A DNA stretch of 52,006 nt from CAZJRB01 sp964547995 (GTDB lineage Bacteria; Planctomycetota; Planctomycetia; Pirellulales; Thermoguttaceae). Both the position numbers and the translations under genes were made by a program. Positions within the stretch are counted from its first letter, which is position 1. Each line of letters opens with the position of its first letter. This document shows, one piece after another, positions 16,830 through 25,309 of the stretch. The stretch covers positions 1-52,006 of the forward strand of contig CAZJRB010000043.1 in the NCBI GenBank assembly GCA_964547995.1, written 5' to 3'. Below the pieces are notes generated by a model. That model was not told the DNA's origin and did not search any database. It saw only the letters and a program-made list of their open reading frames with translations.

Positions 16830-19103
16830 TCAGTCTTTCAAAGGAGTCACCACGTACTCCTCTCCGGTCTTTGTCGGAAAGACGATGACCTGTTTCCCTT
16901 CCCCGGTTGCAGCGACCGGCTTCCCGCCGGACGTGATCTTCAGCGGAACGGCCGAGCGTATCTTGCAGGCACTGCCTTTCTCCGAGCGAATGGAGGCCTT
17001 GGTCAGTTTCCCGCCATCCCACTGAATATCGAGTTCGAATCCGCCCCGTGCCCGTATTCCGTTGACGTGCCCCTGCGGCCAGGCGTCGGGCAAGGCGGGG
17101 AGCAACTGGATCCGGCCCATGTGCGACTGGACGAGCATTTCGCACACGCCGGCCGCGTAACCGAAGTTGCCGTCGATCTGGAACGGCGCATGGAAGTCGT
17201 ACAGGTTGGGATAGAAATTCCCGCGTATCATTTCCGAGAGCATTTTGTAGGCATGATTGCCGTCGTGCAGTCGGGCCCAAATGCTGATCTTCCAGGCCTT
17301 GCTCCAACCGGTCCCGCCGTCGCCGCGGCCGTTCATCGAGACCTTGGCGGCCTCTGCAAGCTTCGGCGTTGTCACGGGGGAAATCTGCCGCCCGGGATGC
17401 ACGGCGATCAGATGAGACAAATGCCGATGATGATCGTTGGGGTCGTCCCGGTCGACCATCCATTCCTGCAATTGCCCCCACTTGCCGATCTTCGGTCCCA
17501 GCAGACGCGCTTTCATGGAGGCGACTTTCTTTCGAAATTCTTCGTCCGTGCCGAGAATTTCCGACGCTTCGATGAAGTTGGTGAAAAGGTCCCATACCAA
17601 CTGCTGGTCGAACGAGACCCCGTCTTCGTGCGGTCCGTGCTCGGGCGAAAAGCCGTTGGGAGAGACGAGGGTCCCGTCCGGGAGTTCCTTGAGATGATCT
17701 TCCCAGAACTCGCACAGCTCTTTCATGACCGGGTATGCGCGGGTCCGGAGATACTGCTTATCGAGCGTGAACGCATAATGGTCCCACAGATTCTGGGCAA
17801 CCCATGCCGCGTCGCCTTTCGACCATTTCCAGGTAGAGCCGCCGAAGATCCCGTTTTCGGCATGGGTGAGCCAGCCCCTTGTGCCGAAGGCTTTCTTGGT
17901 TTCGTCCTTTCTTACCCCGCGTATCGAATTGACCCATTCGGCCAGCGGCGGGAAACACTCCGAGAGGTTGGCCTGGTCGACAAACCAGTAGTTCATCTGG
18001 ATGTTGACGTCCGTATGATAGTCGCTCCGCCACGGTGGATTGTTGCTCCTGTTCCAGAGCCCCTGAAGGTTGGCCGGCATCGTGCCCGGACGGGAACAAC
18101 TGATCATGAGATAACGCGCGTATTGAAAGATCATCTCTTCGAGACCGGGATCCGGATTCTTCTGCTTGTAGGCGGCGAGGCGTTTGTCCGCCGGCAACTG
18201 CAACGTCGCTTCCGGCGTCTTGCCGACGTCCAGGGAAAGGCGATTGAACAGGTTTTGATAATCGCGAACGTGCTCTTTGTACAACTCGCCGTAAGGCTTC
18301 TTGGAAGCGGCGGCCAATTGAGACGAAATACGCTTGTGAGGATGCTCTCCCTTCCAGCCCTTGTCCCGCTGGTTCAGGTAGTTGGTTCCCGCGGCGAGCA
18401 TAACGATCAGCCCGTGGCAATTCTTGAACGATATTCCGTCCTTGTCGGCTTTCAGGGTGCCGCCGTCGCCCTGCACCAGCACTTGGGCCTCGTAATCCAA
18501 CGCGATGTTGTACTTTCTCCTGCCCTTGTAGCTGTATCCTGCCAGCGAACCGGCCGACGTGATCTTGTTTCCTTCGGCCGCGACGGTTCCCTTATGCATG
18601 TCGGTCAGAGAGACCTTGCCGGTGTAGGCCGCTGGCTTGTCCGCCGTGAATCGCAATACGATGACACCGGCCGGATTGCTGGCGAAGTATTCCCGCCGGT
18701 AATCGACGCCGTCCAGCTTGTAGCGAATCGTGTGGACCGCGCTCTTGATATTCAGCTCGCGCCTATATTCGGAAGACGCTGCGGGAGGAGCTTGCCCGAA
18801 TTCGATATACAGATCGCCGAATGCCTGATAGGCGCCGGTGTCCTTCTCATCACCGACCCACAGCGTGTCTTCATTGAACTGTAGATGCTCCTTCCCGATT
18901 CCGCCGAACACCATGGCGCCGAGTCGGCCGTTGCCGATCGGCAGTGCCTCGGTTTCCCAGTTTTGGGCAGGCGCTGCATACCACAGCTTGAGGCCGTCCG
19001 GGACCTCGGCCGCATGCGCCTTGGGCAGGAACAAGGCCGGCAACATAATCGCCAGCGTGACAATCGTGCAGTAGCTCAGATAGCGTGATCGCGTGTGAAT
19101 CAT
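16830..19103 (-). CDS. GH95 glycoside hydrolase (alpha-L-fucosidase type)
   Basis: 757 residues from ATG 19103, which has AAGGAG seven bases upstream and begins a signal peptide (residues 1-32). The N-terminal GH95 beta domain is recognisable from LWYAAPAQNWETEALPIGNG and FNEDTLWVG. The alpha/alpha toroid contains PPWRSDYHTDVNIQMNYW (about 356-373), FSPEHG with E488 as the probable catalytic acid, and GTGWSKAWKISIWARLHDG. A C-terminal beta domain follows. GH95 enzymes remove alpha-1,2-linked fucose or L-galactose. In the paired-Asn motif N-x-N the first position is Asp here (D365) if my alignment is right. Sulfatase neighbours suggest sulfated fucan or mucin-type substrates (inference). Confidence 0.92.
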   Translation of the reverse strand: MIHTRSRYLSYCTIVTLAIMLPALFLPKAHAAEVPDGLKLWYAAPAQNWETEALPIGNGRLGAMVFGGIGKEHLQFNEDTLWVGDEKDTGAYQAFGDLYIEFGQAPPAASSEYRRELNIKSAVHTIRYKLDGVDYRREYFASNPAGVIVLRFTADKPAAYTGKVSLTDMHKGTVAAEGNKITSAGSLAGYSYKGRRKYNIALDYEAQVLVQGDGGTLKADKDGISFKNCHGLIVMLAAGTNYLNQRDKGWKGEHPHKRISSQLAAASKKPYGELYKEHVRDYQNLFNRLSLDVGKTPEATLQLPADKRLAAYKQKNPDPGLEEMIFQYARYLMISCSRPGTMPANLQGLWNRSNNPPWRSDYHTDVNIQMNYWFVDQANLSECFPPLAEWVNSIRGVRKDETKKAFGTRGWLTHAENGIFGGSTWKWSKGDAAWVAQNLWDHYAFTLDKQYLRTRAYPVMKELCEFWEDHLKELPDGTLVSPNGFSPEHGPHEDGVSFDQQLVWDLFTNFIEASEILGTDEEFRKKVASMKARLLGPKIGKWGQLQEWMVDRDDPNDHHRHLSHLIAVHPGRQISPVTTPKLAEAAKVSMNGRGDGGTGWSKAWKISIWARLHDGNHAYKMLSEMIRGNFYPNLYDFHAPFQIDGNFGYAAGVCEMLVQSHMGRIQLLPALPDAWPQGHVNGIRARGGFELDIQWDGGKLTKASIRSEKGSACKIRSAVPLKITSGGKPVAATGEGKQVIVFPTKTGEEYVVTPLKD

Positions 19104-19184
19104 TTCCGTGCTCCTTCGTCGTTGTTGAAGCCGAGGGGATGCCGTCCGCTGGTTATTATCGCGAGGACAGCCCGATTTTCCTGT

Positions 19185-19213
19185 AATTTTCCCATGTTTC
19201 CAGCGATAGTCAA
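19185..19213 (-). promoter_or_regulatory. Weak candidate promoter for the GH95 gene
   Basis: Minus strand TTGACT (19208-19213), 17-bp spacer, AAAATT (19185-19190). The -35 is good and the -10 poor. It lies in the 262-bp divergent gap shared with pepF. Confidence 0.3.
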
Positions 19214-19289
19214 GTCCCGAGCCGCGCCGGGAATCGCCGATTCCCGCCCTCCTATGATCTCGGCCGCCCGCGTTCTCTTCGCCCCGTTC

Positions 19290-19317
19290 TTGACAAACAA
19301 TACGCGGAGCGTACCAT
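19290..19317 (+). promoter_or_regulatory. Candidate sigma70 promoter of pepF
   Basis: A perfect TTGACA (19290-19295) is followed after 16 bp by TACCAT (19312-19317). Transcription would start near 19324, about 40 bases before the ATG at 19366. Confidence 0.5.
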
Positions 19318-19365
19318 ACGGCATTATGGGGCGCAACAGTCTGAGAAACACAAGGGACCCCGCGG

Positions 19366-21168
19366 ATGCAAGAAGTCAAGAAACTCCCCGCCCGGAGCGA
19401 AGTTGCCCCGGACGATACCTGGGACCTATCGAGCCTGTTTCCCAATGACGGCAGTTGGGAAGAAGCGTTTACGAAGTGGGAAAACGAAATCGACGGGTAC
19501 GCCGAATTCCAGGGGAAACTCGCCGAGTGTCCGGAGACCCTGGCCGCGTGTTTGGAGTTCGATCTCGATTTCAGCCGCTCGGGTGAGCGGCTCGGAAATT
19601 ACGCCTTCTTGAGGACCACCGAAGATACCGCCGAGAGCGCCTACCAGCGGATGTACGGCCGGTACATGAACGTCGCCAGCCGGGCGGAACAGGCTGCCAG
19701 CTACATCAGGCCGGAAATCCTGGCCATGCCCGCCGAGCAGCTTCAAAAACTCCTCGATGAAGAGGCTCTCGCTCCGTACCGCCTGATCCTCGAGCGCCTG
19801 ATCCGCTACAAGCCACACACGCTCGGCGAAAAGGAGGAAAAGCTGCTGGCGATGCAGACCGAAATGGCCCAGGCAGCCAGCCAGATCTTCCGGCAACTCA
19901 ACGACGCCGACATGAAGTTCGGAACCATCAAGAACGACAAGGGTGAGTTGGTCGAGCTGAGCCACGCGTCCTTCGGCACGATGCTCCACTCGCCCGACCG
20001 CCAGGTCCGCCGCACGGCGTTTCATCAATATTACGAGCAATACACGGCCCATCAGCACGCCCTAGCTGCGTCGCTGAACGGCTCGGTCCAACGCGACATC
20101 TACTACGCCAGGGCACGCAATCATCCCAGCTCGCTCGAAGCGGCCCTCTTCCCCGACCGGGTGCCCGTGTCGGTCTACGATAATTTGATCGACTCGGTCC
20201 ATCGCCACCTCCCGGCGCTACACCGCTATTACGACGTGCGCAAGCGGAAGATGGAACTCGACGAGATCCATCAATACGACACCTACGTGCCGATCCTGGC
20301 CGAATTGCAGACACGACAGGCTTGGGACGAGGCGGTCGAAATGGTCATCACGGCACTCCGGCCGCTCGGCGACGAGTACGGCGACACGCTGGCCCGCGGG
20401 CTCCGCGGCCGGTGGTGCGACCGGTACGAAAACCGCGGCAAGCAGAGCGGCGCCTTCAGTTGCGGCTCCTTCGACGGTAATCCGTACATCTTGATGAACT
20501 ACCAGCCCGAGGTCCTCGATCACGTCTTCACGCTCGCCCACGAAGCCGGACACTCGATGCACAGCTTCTACTCGGCCAACAACCAGCCCTATGCCTACTA
20601 CGACTACGTGATCTTCGTGGCCGAAGTCGCCAGCACGTTCAACGAGCAACTGCTGGCCAGGCACCTGATGGCCGAGGCCGAAAACGACCAGTACCGGGCA
20701 TTTCTGATCAACCGCCAGCTCGACGCGATGCGGGGAACGATCCTGCGGCAGACCATGTTCGCCGAGTTCGAGAAAATCACCCACGAAACGGCCGAGTCGG
20801 GCGAGCCGCTCACGATCGACCGATTCAAGGAACTCTACCACGGGCTTCTGGAACAATACTTCGGTCCCGATTTCGTGCTCGACGAAGAAGTCGATCTCGA
20901 ATGTCTGCGGATTCCGCACTTCTATCGGGCGTTCTACGTCTACAAGTACGCCACCGGCATGTCGGCCGCCATCGCCTTGGCCGAACGCGTCACCTCCGGC
21001 GGCCGGCAAGAGCTTCAAGACTACCTCCGTTTCCTCGGCGGCGGATGCTCGAAAGACCCGCTCGACCTGCTCCGCGACGCCGGCGTCGACATGGAGCAAC
21101 CCGCTGCCGTCGATACCGCGCTCGATCAGTTCGTGGAGTTGGTCGAGGAGTTGGATCGGCTGATATAG
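19366..21168 (+). CDS. pepF: Oligoendopeptidase F (M3B zinc metallopeptidase)
   Basis: 600 residues, the usual PepF length, with no signal peptide, so cytoplasmic. The zinc-binding H392-E-A-G-H396 sits in FTLAHEAGHSMHSFYS, and the third ligand is probably E420 in VAEVASTFNEQLL. The N-terminal oligoendopeptidase domain, with WDLSSLFPND and FQGKLAE, is present. The C-terminal IPHFYRAFYVYKYATGMSA motif is typical of the M3B subfamily. It cleaves short peptides. It is divergent from the GH95 gene and convergent with the yraN end of the ribosomal operon. Confidence 0.95.
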   Translation: MQEVKKLPARSEVAPDDTWDLSSLFPNDGSWEEAFTKWENEIDGYAEFQGKLAECPETLAACLEFDLDFSRSGERLGNYAFLRTTEDTAESAYQRMYGRYMNVASRAEQAASYIRPEILAMPAEQLQKLLDEEALAPYRLILERLIRYKPHTLGEKEEKLLAMQTEMAQAASQIFRQLNDADMKFGTIKNDKGELVELSHASFGTMLHSPDRQVRRTAFHQYYEQYTAHQHALAASLNGSVQRDIYYARARNHPSSLEAALFPDRVPVSVYDNLIDSVHRHLPALHRYYDVRKRKMELDEIHQYDTYVPILAELQTRQAWDEAVEMVITALRPLGDEYGDTLARGLRGRWCDRYENRGKQSGAFSCGSFDGNPYILMNYQPEVLDHVFTLAHEAGHSMHSFYSANNQPYAYYDYVIFVAEVASTFNEQLLARHLMAEAENDQYRAFLINRQLDAMRGTILRQTMFAEFEKITHETAESGEPLTIDRFKELYHGLLEQYFGPDFVLDEEVDLECLRIPHFYRAFYVYKYATGMSAAIALAERVTSGGRQELQDYLRFLGGGCSKDPLDLLRDAGVDMEQPAAVDTALDQFVELVEELDRLI

Positions 21169-21289
21169 CGGTTACGAGAAAGGCCGATGTGGTGAGTGGG
21201 GCCAAAGCCCCGGCACTGCGCACCAGGGTTCTGCGGTGACCGGCGCTTCCGGTTCCTGGGCCCCGAACCCTGATGCAAGAGATTTACGC

Positions 21290-21352
21290 TCGCATGTTTT
21301 CTCGGGGGGGATATTGCAATCTCTTTGCTTGCTGCCGCAGGCCTCCTTAGGA
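21290..21352. repeat. Dispersed repeat, copy B (uninterrupted)
   Basis: Continuous counterpart of the interrupted repeat at 16498-16722. GCATGTTTTCTC is followed by GGGGATATTGCAA and directly by TCTCTTTGCTTGC, with CAGGCCTCCTTAGGA at the end. It lies between convergent pepF and yraN and its last bases overlap the yraN stop codon (21347-21349). Confidence 0.8.
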
Positions 21353-21775
21353 GAAGAACCCCTTCACCCCTACCGGCTCGAAGGCGTTTTTGAAGTGCTC
21401 GATTTTTGGAAACCACTTGCCCTTCGGCCAGGTGACGGCGACCACGTCGAACCGGGCCGCGTATTCGAGTAGCCGGTGGCGTTTGAGGTAATTGACCGCA
21501 AGACGGCTCAGCCGGCGCTGCTTGGCGAGATCGACCGCTTCGGCGGGGTGACCTTGCTCGTCGGTCTCCCGGGTCTTAACCTCGACAAAGACGATCGTGC
21601 GGCCATCAACCGCGATGACGTCCAGTTCCCCCCACTTGGACCGGTCGCCCCGCGTGATAATCTTGTGGCCGCGCCACCGGAGATATCGAACCGCTGCCCG
21701 TTCACCCCGCTCGCCCAGCGAACGCTCGGGGAAGATGCGTCGCAGACAGTGCGAGAAGACGCGAGGCAACGACAT
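21347..21775 (-). CDS. yraN: YraN/UPF0102 family endonuclease-like protein
   Basis: 142 residues. The family core is complete: GERGERAAVRYLRWRGHKI, then GELDVIAVDG and FVEVKTR, a restriction-endonuclease-like fold (E, D, E-x-K arrangement), and QRRLSRLAVNYLKRH. These proteins are predicted Holliday-junction-resolvase-related nucleases of unproven function. It lies six bases downstream of rplS and closes the operon, a common genomic association. Confidence 0.9.
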   Translation of the reverse strand: MSLPRVFSHCLRRIFPERSLGERGERAAVRYLRWRGHKIITRGDRSKWGELDVIAVDGRTIVFVEVKTRETDEQGHPAEAVDLAKQRRLSRLAVNYLKRHRLLEYAARFDVVAVTWPKGKWFPKIEHFKNAFEPVGVKGFFS

Positions 21776-21781
21776 GGCCTA

Positions 21782-22177
21782 TTACTTTTTGTTCAACTTC
21801 GCGGCCAGATCCTTGCGTTTCTTGGGATCGACGCGGCGTTCCTTCAGCCGCGTGGCCTTGCCGACGCGATCGCGAAGGAAATAAAGCTTCGCGCGGCGGA
21901 CCACGCCGGAACGTTCCACCTTGATCTTGGCGATCCGCGGCGAGTGCAGCGGGAATTTCCGCTCGACGCCCTCACCCTGGACAATCCGCCGGACGGTGAA
22001 CATCTCGCGCGTGCCGCTGCCGCTGCGGGCAATGACAATGCCGGAGAATATCTGAATCCGCTCTTTCTCTCCCTCGAGAATCCGGCAGTGTACTTCGACC
22101 GTGTCGCCGATCTCGAAGAACGGGACCTTTTCTTTCATGCTGGTCTTCTCAACCAGACCCATCAACTGCTCGCTCAT
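21782..22177 (-). CDS. rplS: 50S ribosomal protein L19
   Basis: 131 residues from ATG 22177, where an AGGA ribosome site precedes the MSEQLMGLVEK start. The L19 signatures are FEIGDTVEVHCRILEGEKER, FSGIVIARSGSG, RIVQGEGVERKFPLHSP and RRAKLYFLRDRVGKATRLKE. Its first 29 bases overlap the end of trmD in another frame, implying translational coupling. Confidence 0.97.
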   Translation of the reverse strand: MSEQLMGLVEKTSMKEKVPFFEIGDTVEVHCRILEGEKERIQIFSGIVIARSGSGTREMFTVRRIVQGEGVERKFPLHSPRIAKIKVERSGVVRRAKLYFLRDRVGKATRLKERRVDPKKRKDLAAKLNKK

Positions 22178-22877
22178 CGTTATTCCTTTCATCAGAACCG
22201 AGCAAATCCACGCGCCGTGCCCGGGTCCGCTCTTTGCTGTTGAGTTCCCGCCATCGGGCAATCGCTTCGTGGTTTCCGCTCAGCAGGATTTCCGGCACTT
22301 CCAGGCCGCGATATTCGCGGGGGCGGGTGTACTGGGCAAATTCCAAACGCCGGCCGGTTCCGGAAAAGGAATCGTCGGCAATGCTGTCTTCGTCACCCAA
22401 TACCCCGGGAATCAACCGGATCACCGAGTCAATAATCACCATCGCGGCGACCTCGCCGCCGTTTACAATGAAATCGCCGACTGAAATCTCCTCCGGGGTG
22501 AGTATCTCCCGGATGCGCTCGTCAAAACCTTCGTACCGGCCGCACAAGAGCACGACCCGTTCCTTGGCGGCCAGTTGTTCCACATGCGGCTGATCGAGTC
22601 GTCGCCCTTGCGGGGTGAGCATAACCAGGTGGCCCGGGTCCTCGCCGCACCCCCGCACGTCCTCCACGCACTCGACGACCGGTTCGACCCTCATGACCAT
22701 GCCGGGGCCGCCCCCGAAGGGGCGATCGTCGACCGTATTGTGTCTATCGAGGCTCCAGTCACGAATGTTGTGCAGGCGGACCTCGACCAGACCGGCGTCG
22801 ATCGCTCGCTTCAACAAGCTTTGGCCCAGGTATCCCTGGAATATCTCGGGAAACAGGGTCAGGACGTCAAAGCGCAT
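22149..22877 (-). CDS. trmD: tRNA (guanine-37-N1)-methyltransferase
   Basis: 242 residues, standard TrmD length. It begins MRFDVLTLFPEIF and contains the conserved DDRPFGGGPGMVM, LCGRYEGFDERI and the knot segment SVGDFIVNGGEVAAMVIID. It modifies G37 of tRNAs reading CNN codons, using S-adenosylmethionine. It starts six bases after rpsP, with no rimM in between, and its 3' end overlaps rplS. Confidence 0.97.
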   Translation of the reverse strand: MRFDVLTLFPEIFQGYLGQSLLKRAIDAGLVEVRLHNIRDWSLDRHNTVDDRPFGGGPGMVMRVEPVVECVEDVRGCGEDPGHLVMLTPQGRRLDQPHVEQLAAKERVVLLCGRYEGFDERIREILTPEEISVGDFIVNGGEVAAMVIIDSVIRLIPGVLGDEDSIADDSFSGTGRRLEFAQYTRPREYRGLEVPEILLSGNHEAIARWRELNSKERTRARRVDLLGSDERNNDERAVDGSG

Positions 22878-22883
22878 GGCCGG

Positions 22884-23297
22884 TCATTCGTTTTTTTCTT
22901 CGTCGGGCGTTTCCTCCGCCGCCGGCGTGCCTGCTTCTTCCCCGGATTCCTCCGGGGCCTCGGCCTCGGCTGCAACGGGGATCGGCTCGGGGCGACGCCG
23001 CATCTCCGCCAACCGGTCCAACGCCGCCTTGTGTTGCTCGATATGCGTCCCTCCGGCCCCGTACTTCTTGATCAACACCTTGACCTTCTCCGACGGTCGG
23101 GCGCCTACGCTCAACCAGTACTGGACCCTTTCTCCGTCGAGGACGGCTCGGGCATCCGTATCGGCAATCATAGGGTCGTAGGTGCCGAGTTCTTCCAGCA
23201 CGCGGCCGTTCCGCGGCGCGCGGCCGTCCATCGCGCAAATGCGATAAAAGGGTCGGTGCCGCCGGCCCATCTTCTTCATCCTAATACGTACTGACAC
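22884..23297 (-). CDS. rpsP: 30S ribosomal protein S16 with acidic C-terminal extension
   Basis: 137 residues. The S16 core is MSVRIRMKKMGRRHRPFYRI and ERVQYWLSVGARPSEKV. Beyond about residue 103 is an unusual Glu/Ala-rich acidic tail (AEAEAPEESGEEAG and on to the end), longer than in E. coli S16 (82 residues). It is second in the ffh operon, 29 bp after ffh. Confidence 0.95.
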   Translation of the reverse strand: MSVRIRMKKMGRRHRPFYRICAMDGRAPRNGRVLEELGTYDPMIADTDARAVLDGERVQYWLSVGARPSEKVKVLIKKYGAGGTHIEQHKAALDRLAEMRRRPEPIPVAAEAEAPEESGEEAGTPAAEETPDEEKNE

Positions 23298-23326
23298 GCT
23301 GCTCTCCTTATGGAATCCTGGGGAAG

Positions 23327-24817
23327 TTACTTTCCCCTCTTGCTGTTTCTCAGTTCGCGTTTCTTTCGCCGGAGTTCCTTTTCTCGGAGCTTCTTCTGTT
23401 TCTTGCGTTCTTGCGGGGTGAGGCGTTTACCCGTCCCCTTTTTTTGTTTCGCGAGTTGGCCGCGGGGATCGAGCATGCCGCCCTCGGCGACCTCCCGCAT
23501 GGTTTTCATCCGTTCGCGGATACCCATGCCCGACATCCTTTGCATGATATCGCGTATCGGCTCGAACTGCTTGACCAACTCGTTGACTTCGTGGGGTTGC
23601 ACGCCGGCGCCCTCCGCGATCCGGCGGCGGCGGCTCTGATCGATCACCCCCTTGGGATTGCGGCGTTCCTCAGCGGTCATCGAGTCAATCATACCGGCCA
23701 GGCGTTTTATGTCCTGCTCGGCGTCCATTTCTCCCATCATCTCGGCCATGTTGCCCATGCCGGGGATCATGCCCATGATCTTGTTCCACGATCCGAGTTT
23801 CTTCGCCTGGCCGAACATCTTCTTGAAGTCGTCGAGCGTGAATTCACCCTTCTCGAGCCGCTTCTGCTGCTTCTCCATCTCCTCCCGGTCGAACTCGCGC
23901 TGCGCCTTTTCGACCAGCGTCAGCACGTCGCCCATGCCGAGGATTCGGCCGGCCATCCGGTCGGGATGGAATTCCTCGAGCGCATCGAGATGCTCGCCTG
24001 TCCCAACGAACTTGATCGGGACGCCGGTAACCTGTTTGACCGAGATCGCGGCCCCGCCCCGGGCATCGCCGTCGAGTTTCGTCAGGATCACGCCGTCGAG
24101 CTCCAGCGCGTCGTTGAATGCCTTCGCGCTGTTGACGGCGTCCTGACCGGTCATGGCGTCAACGACAAGATACACCTGGTCTGGTTGCACTCGGCGGTCG
24201 ATCTTCGAGAGCTGGGCCATCAACTCTTCGTCAACGTGCAACCGGCCGGCTGTGTCGAGAATCAGAATATCCGCGTCCGATGTCTTGGCCTTCTTCACCG
24301 CTTCGTGACACAACGCCACCGGATCTTTCGCCTCGGTATCCGCAAACACGGGCAGCCCGAGTTGCCCGCCGAGCACTTCCAACTGGTGGATCGCCGCAGG
24401 TCGCTGCAAGTCGGCGGCAACCAGCATCGGCTTGCGGCCGCCCTGCTGGATCATCCGGCCCAGCTTGCCGCACGTGGTCGTCTTGCCCGACCCTTGCAAC
24501 CCGCACAGCATCAACACGGTCAGATCGCCCTTCAGGTGGAGCGAGTGGTCAACGGGTCCCATCAGGCGTATCAATTCCTGATGGACGATCCCGGCGAGTT
24601 GCTGCGAGGGGTCGAGCGACTTGAGCACGCGGTCGCCAACTGCCTGTTCGGCCACCTGGGCCATGAACTCCTTCGCAACCGCCAGGCTCACGTCGGCTTC
24701 GAGCAGCGCCCGCTGGATCTGGTCGAGCCCTTCGCGCATGTTCGATTCGGTCAGCTTGCCGCGCCCCCGCAGCGACCTGAGCGCGGAATCCAGGTTCTTG
24801 TGCAGCGATTCAAACAT
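23327..24817 (-). CDS. ffh: Signal recognition particle protein Ffh (SRP54)
   Basis: 496 residues. The N domain is at residues 1-90, and the GTPase P-loop GLQGSGKTTT lies near 106-115. DTAGRLHVDEE and TKLDGDARGG mark the remaining G motifs. The methionine-rich M domain (MGMIPGMGNMAEMMGEMDAEQ region; cut here to describe it) starts near residue 330. The C-terminus is a long basic lysine/arginine tail. It is the first gene of the operon; a 4.5S RNA gene was not seen nearby. Confidence 0.97.
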   Translation of the reverse strand: MFESLHKNLDSALRSLRGRGKLTESNMREGLDQIQRALLEADVSLAVAKEFMAQVAEQAVGDRVLKSLDPSQQLAGIVHQELIRLMGPVDHSLHLKGDLTVLMLCGLQGSGKTTTCGKLGRMIQQGGRKPMLVAADLQRPAAIHQLEVLGGQLGLPVFADTEAKDPVALCHEAVKKAKTSDADILILDTAGRLHVDEELMAQLSKIDRRVQPDQVYLVVDAMTGQDAVNSAKAFNDALELDGVILTKLDGDARGGAAISVKQVTGVPIKFVGTGEHLDALEEFHPDRMAGRILGMGDVLTLVEKAQREFDREEMEKQQKRLEKGEFTLDDFKKMFGQAKKLGSWNKIMGMIPGMGNMAEMMGEMDAEQDIKRLAGMIDSMTAEERRNPKGVIDQSRRRRIAEGAGVQPHEVNELVKQFEPIRDIMQRMSGMGIRERMKTMREVAEGGMLDPRGQLAKQKKGTGKRLTPQERKKQKKLREKELRRKKRELRNSKRGK

Positions 24818-24921
24818 GGTTTGGGTTCAAGAAGATTCTCGGGAGAGAACACGTTGCACTGGCATCGGCTGAGGACGTGGACGCAAATGCCGTCTACCTG
24901 CCTTGCCGCGCGTAGCCCCTA

Positions 24922-24951
24922 ATTTTAGCGAAAACGAAGCCGATTTGGCAA
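24922..24951 (-). promoter_or_regulatory. Candidate promoter of the ffh operon
   Basis: Minus strand TTGCCA (24946-24951), 18-bp spacer, TAAAAT (24922-24927), about 105 bp upstream of the ffh ATG. It lies in the 492-bp divergent gap shared with the DUF1573 gene, in which I see no other gene or RNA. Confidence 0.45.
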
Positions 24952-25173
24952 TACTCTCTGGGGGGAATGGTTGTCCCCATTACCTTGGTCTACCCGGGCA
25001 ATCCGCCGGAATGCCTTAACCCGTTCTAGTGAAACGACTTAACGCTGTCTCCCCAGACAATTTCGTTCATGATGCCACCAAACGTCCAACACAAAGGTGG
25101 TCGAGATTGATTACGTAAACTTGCCACAATTCCCACAAGTTGCACATCTCGCATATTTTTCATATTGCCCAAT

Positions 25174-25202
25174 TTGACGCAACTCCTATCGGGACGTACA
25201 CT
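25174..25202 (+). promoter_or_regulatory. Candidate sigma70 promoter of the DUF1573 gene
   Basis: TTGACG (25174-25179), 17-bp spacer, TACACT (25197-25202). The leader to the start at 25310 would be about 100 bases. Confidence 0.55.
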
Positions 25203-25309
25203 TTTGTGAGCGTTTTGCCTGCTATCCGGTCCCATCTTTCTGATAGGAGGGACCAAGAGAGGCCGGACGCCTTGTCATACCTCACTCGAGCACCTTGATG
25301 GGAGCGCTG

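Noticed and set aside
23411..24922. 503-codon plus-strand frame opposite ffh
   Set aside because: Shadow of ffh, which has all SRP54 motifs.
24818..25173. 4.5S/SRP RNA gene beside ffh
   Set aside because: No GGAA-capped SRP core motif was found in the gap.
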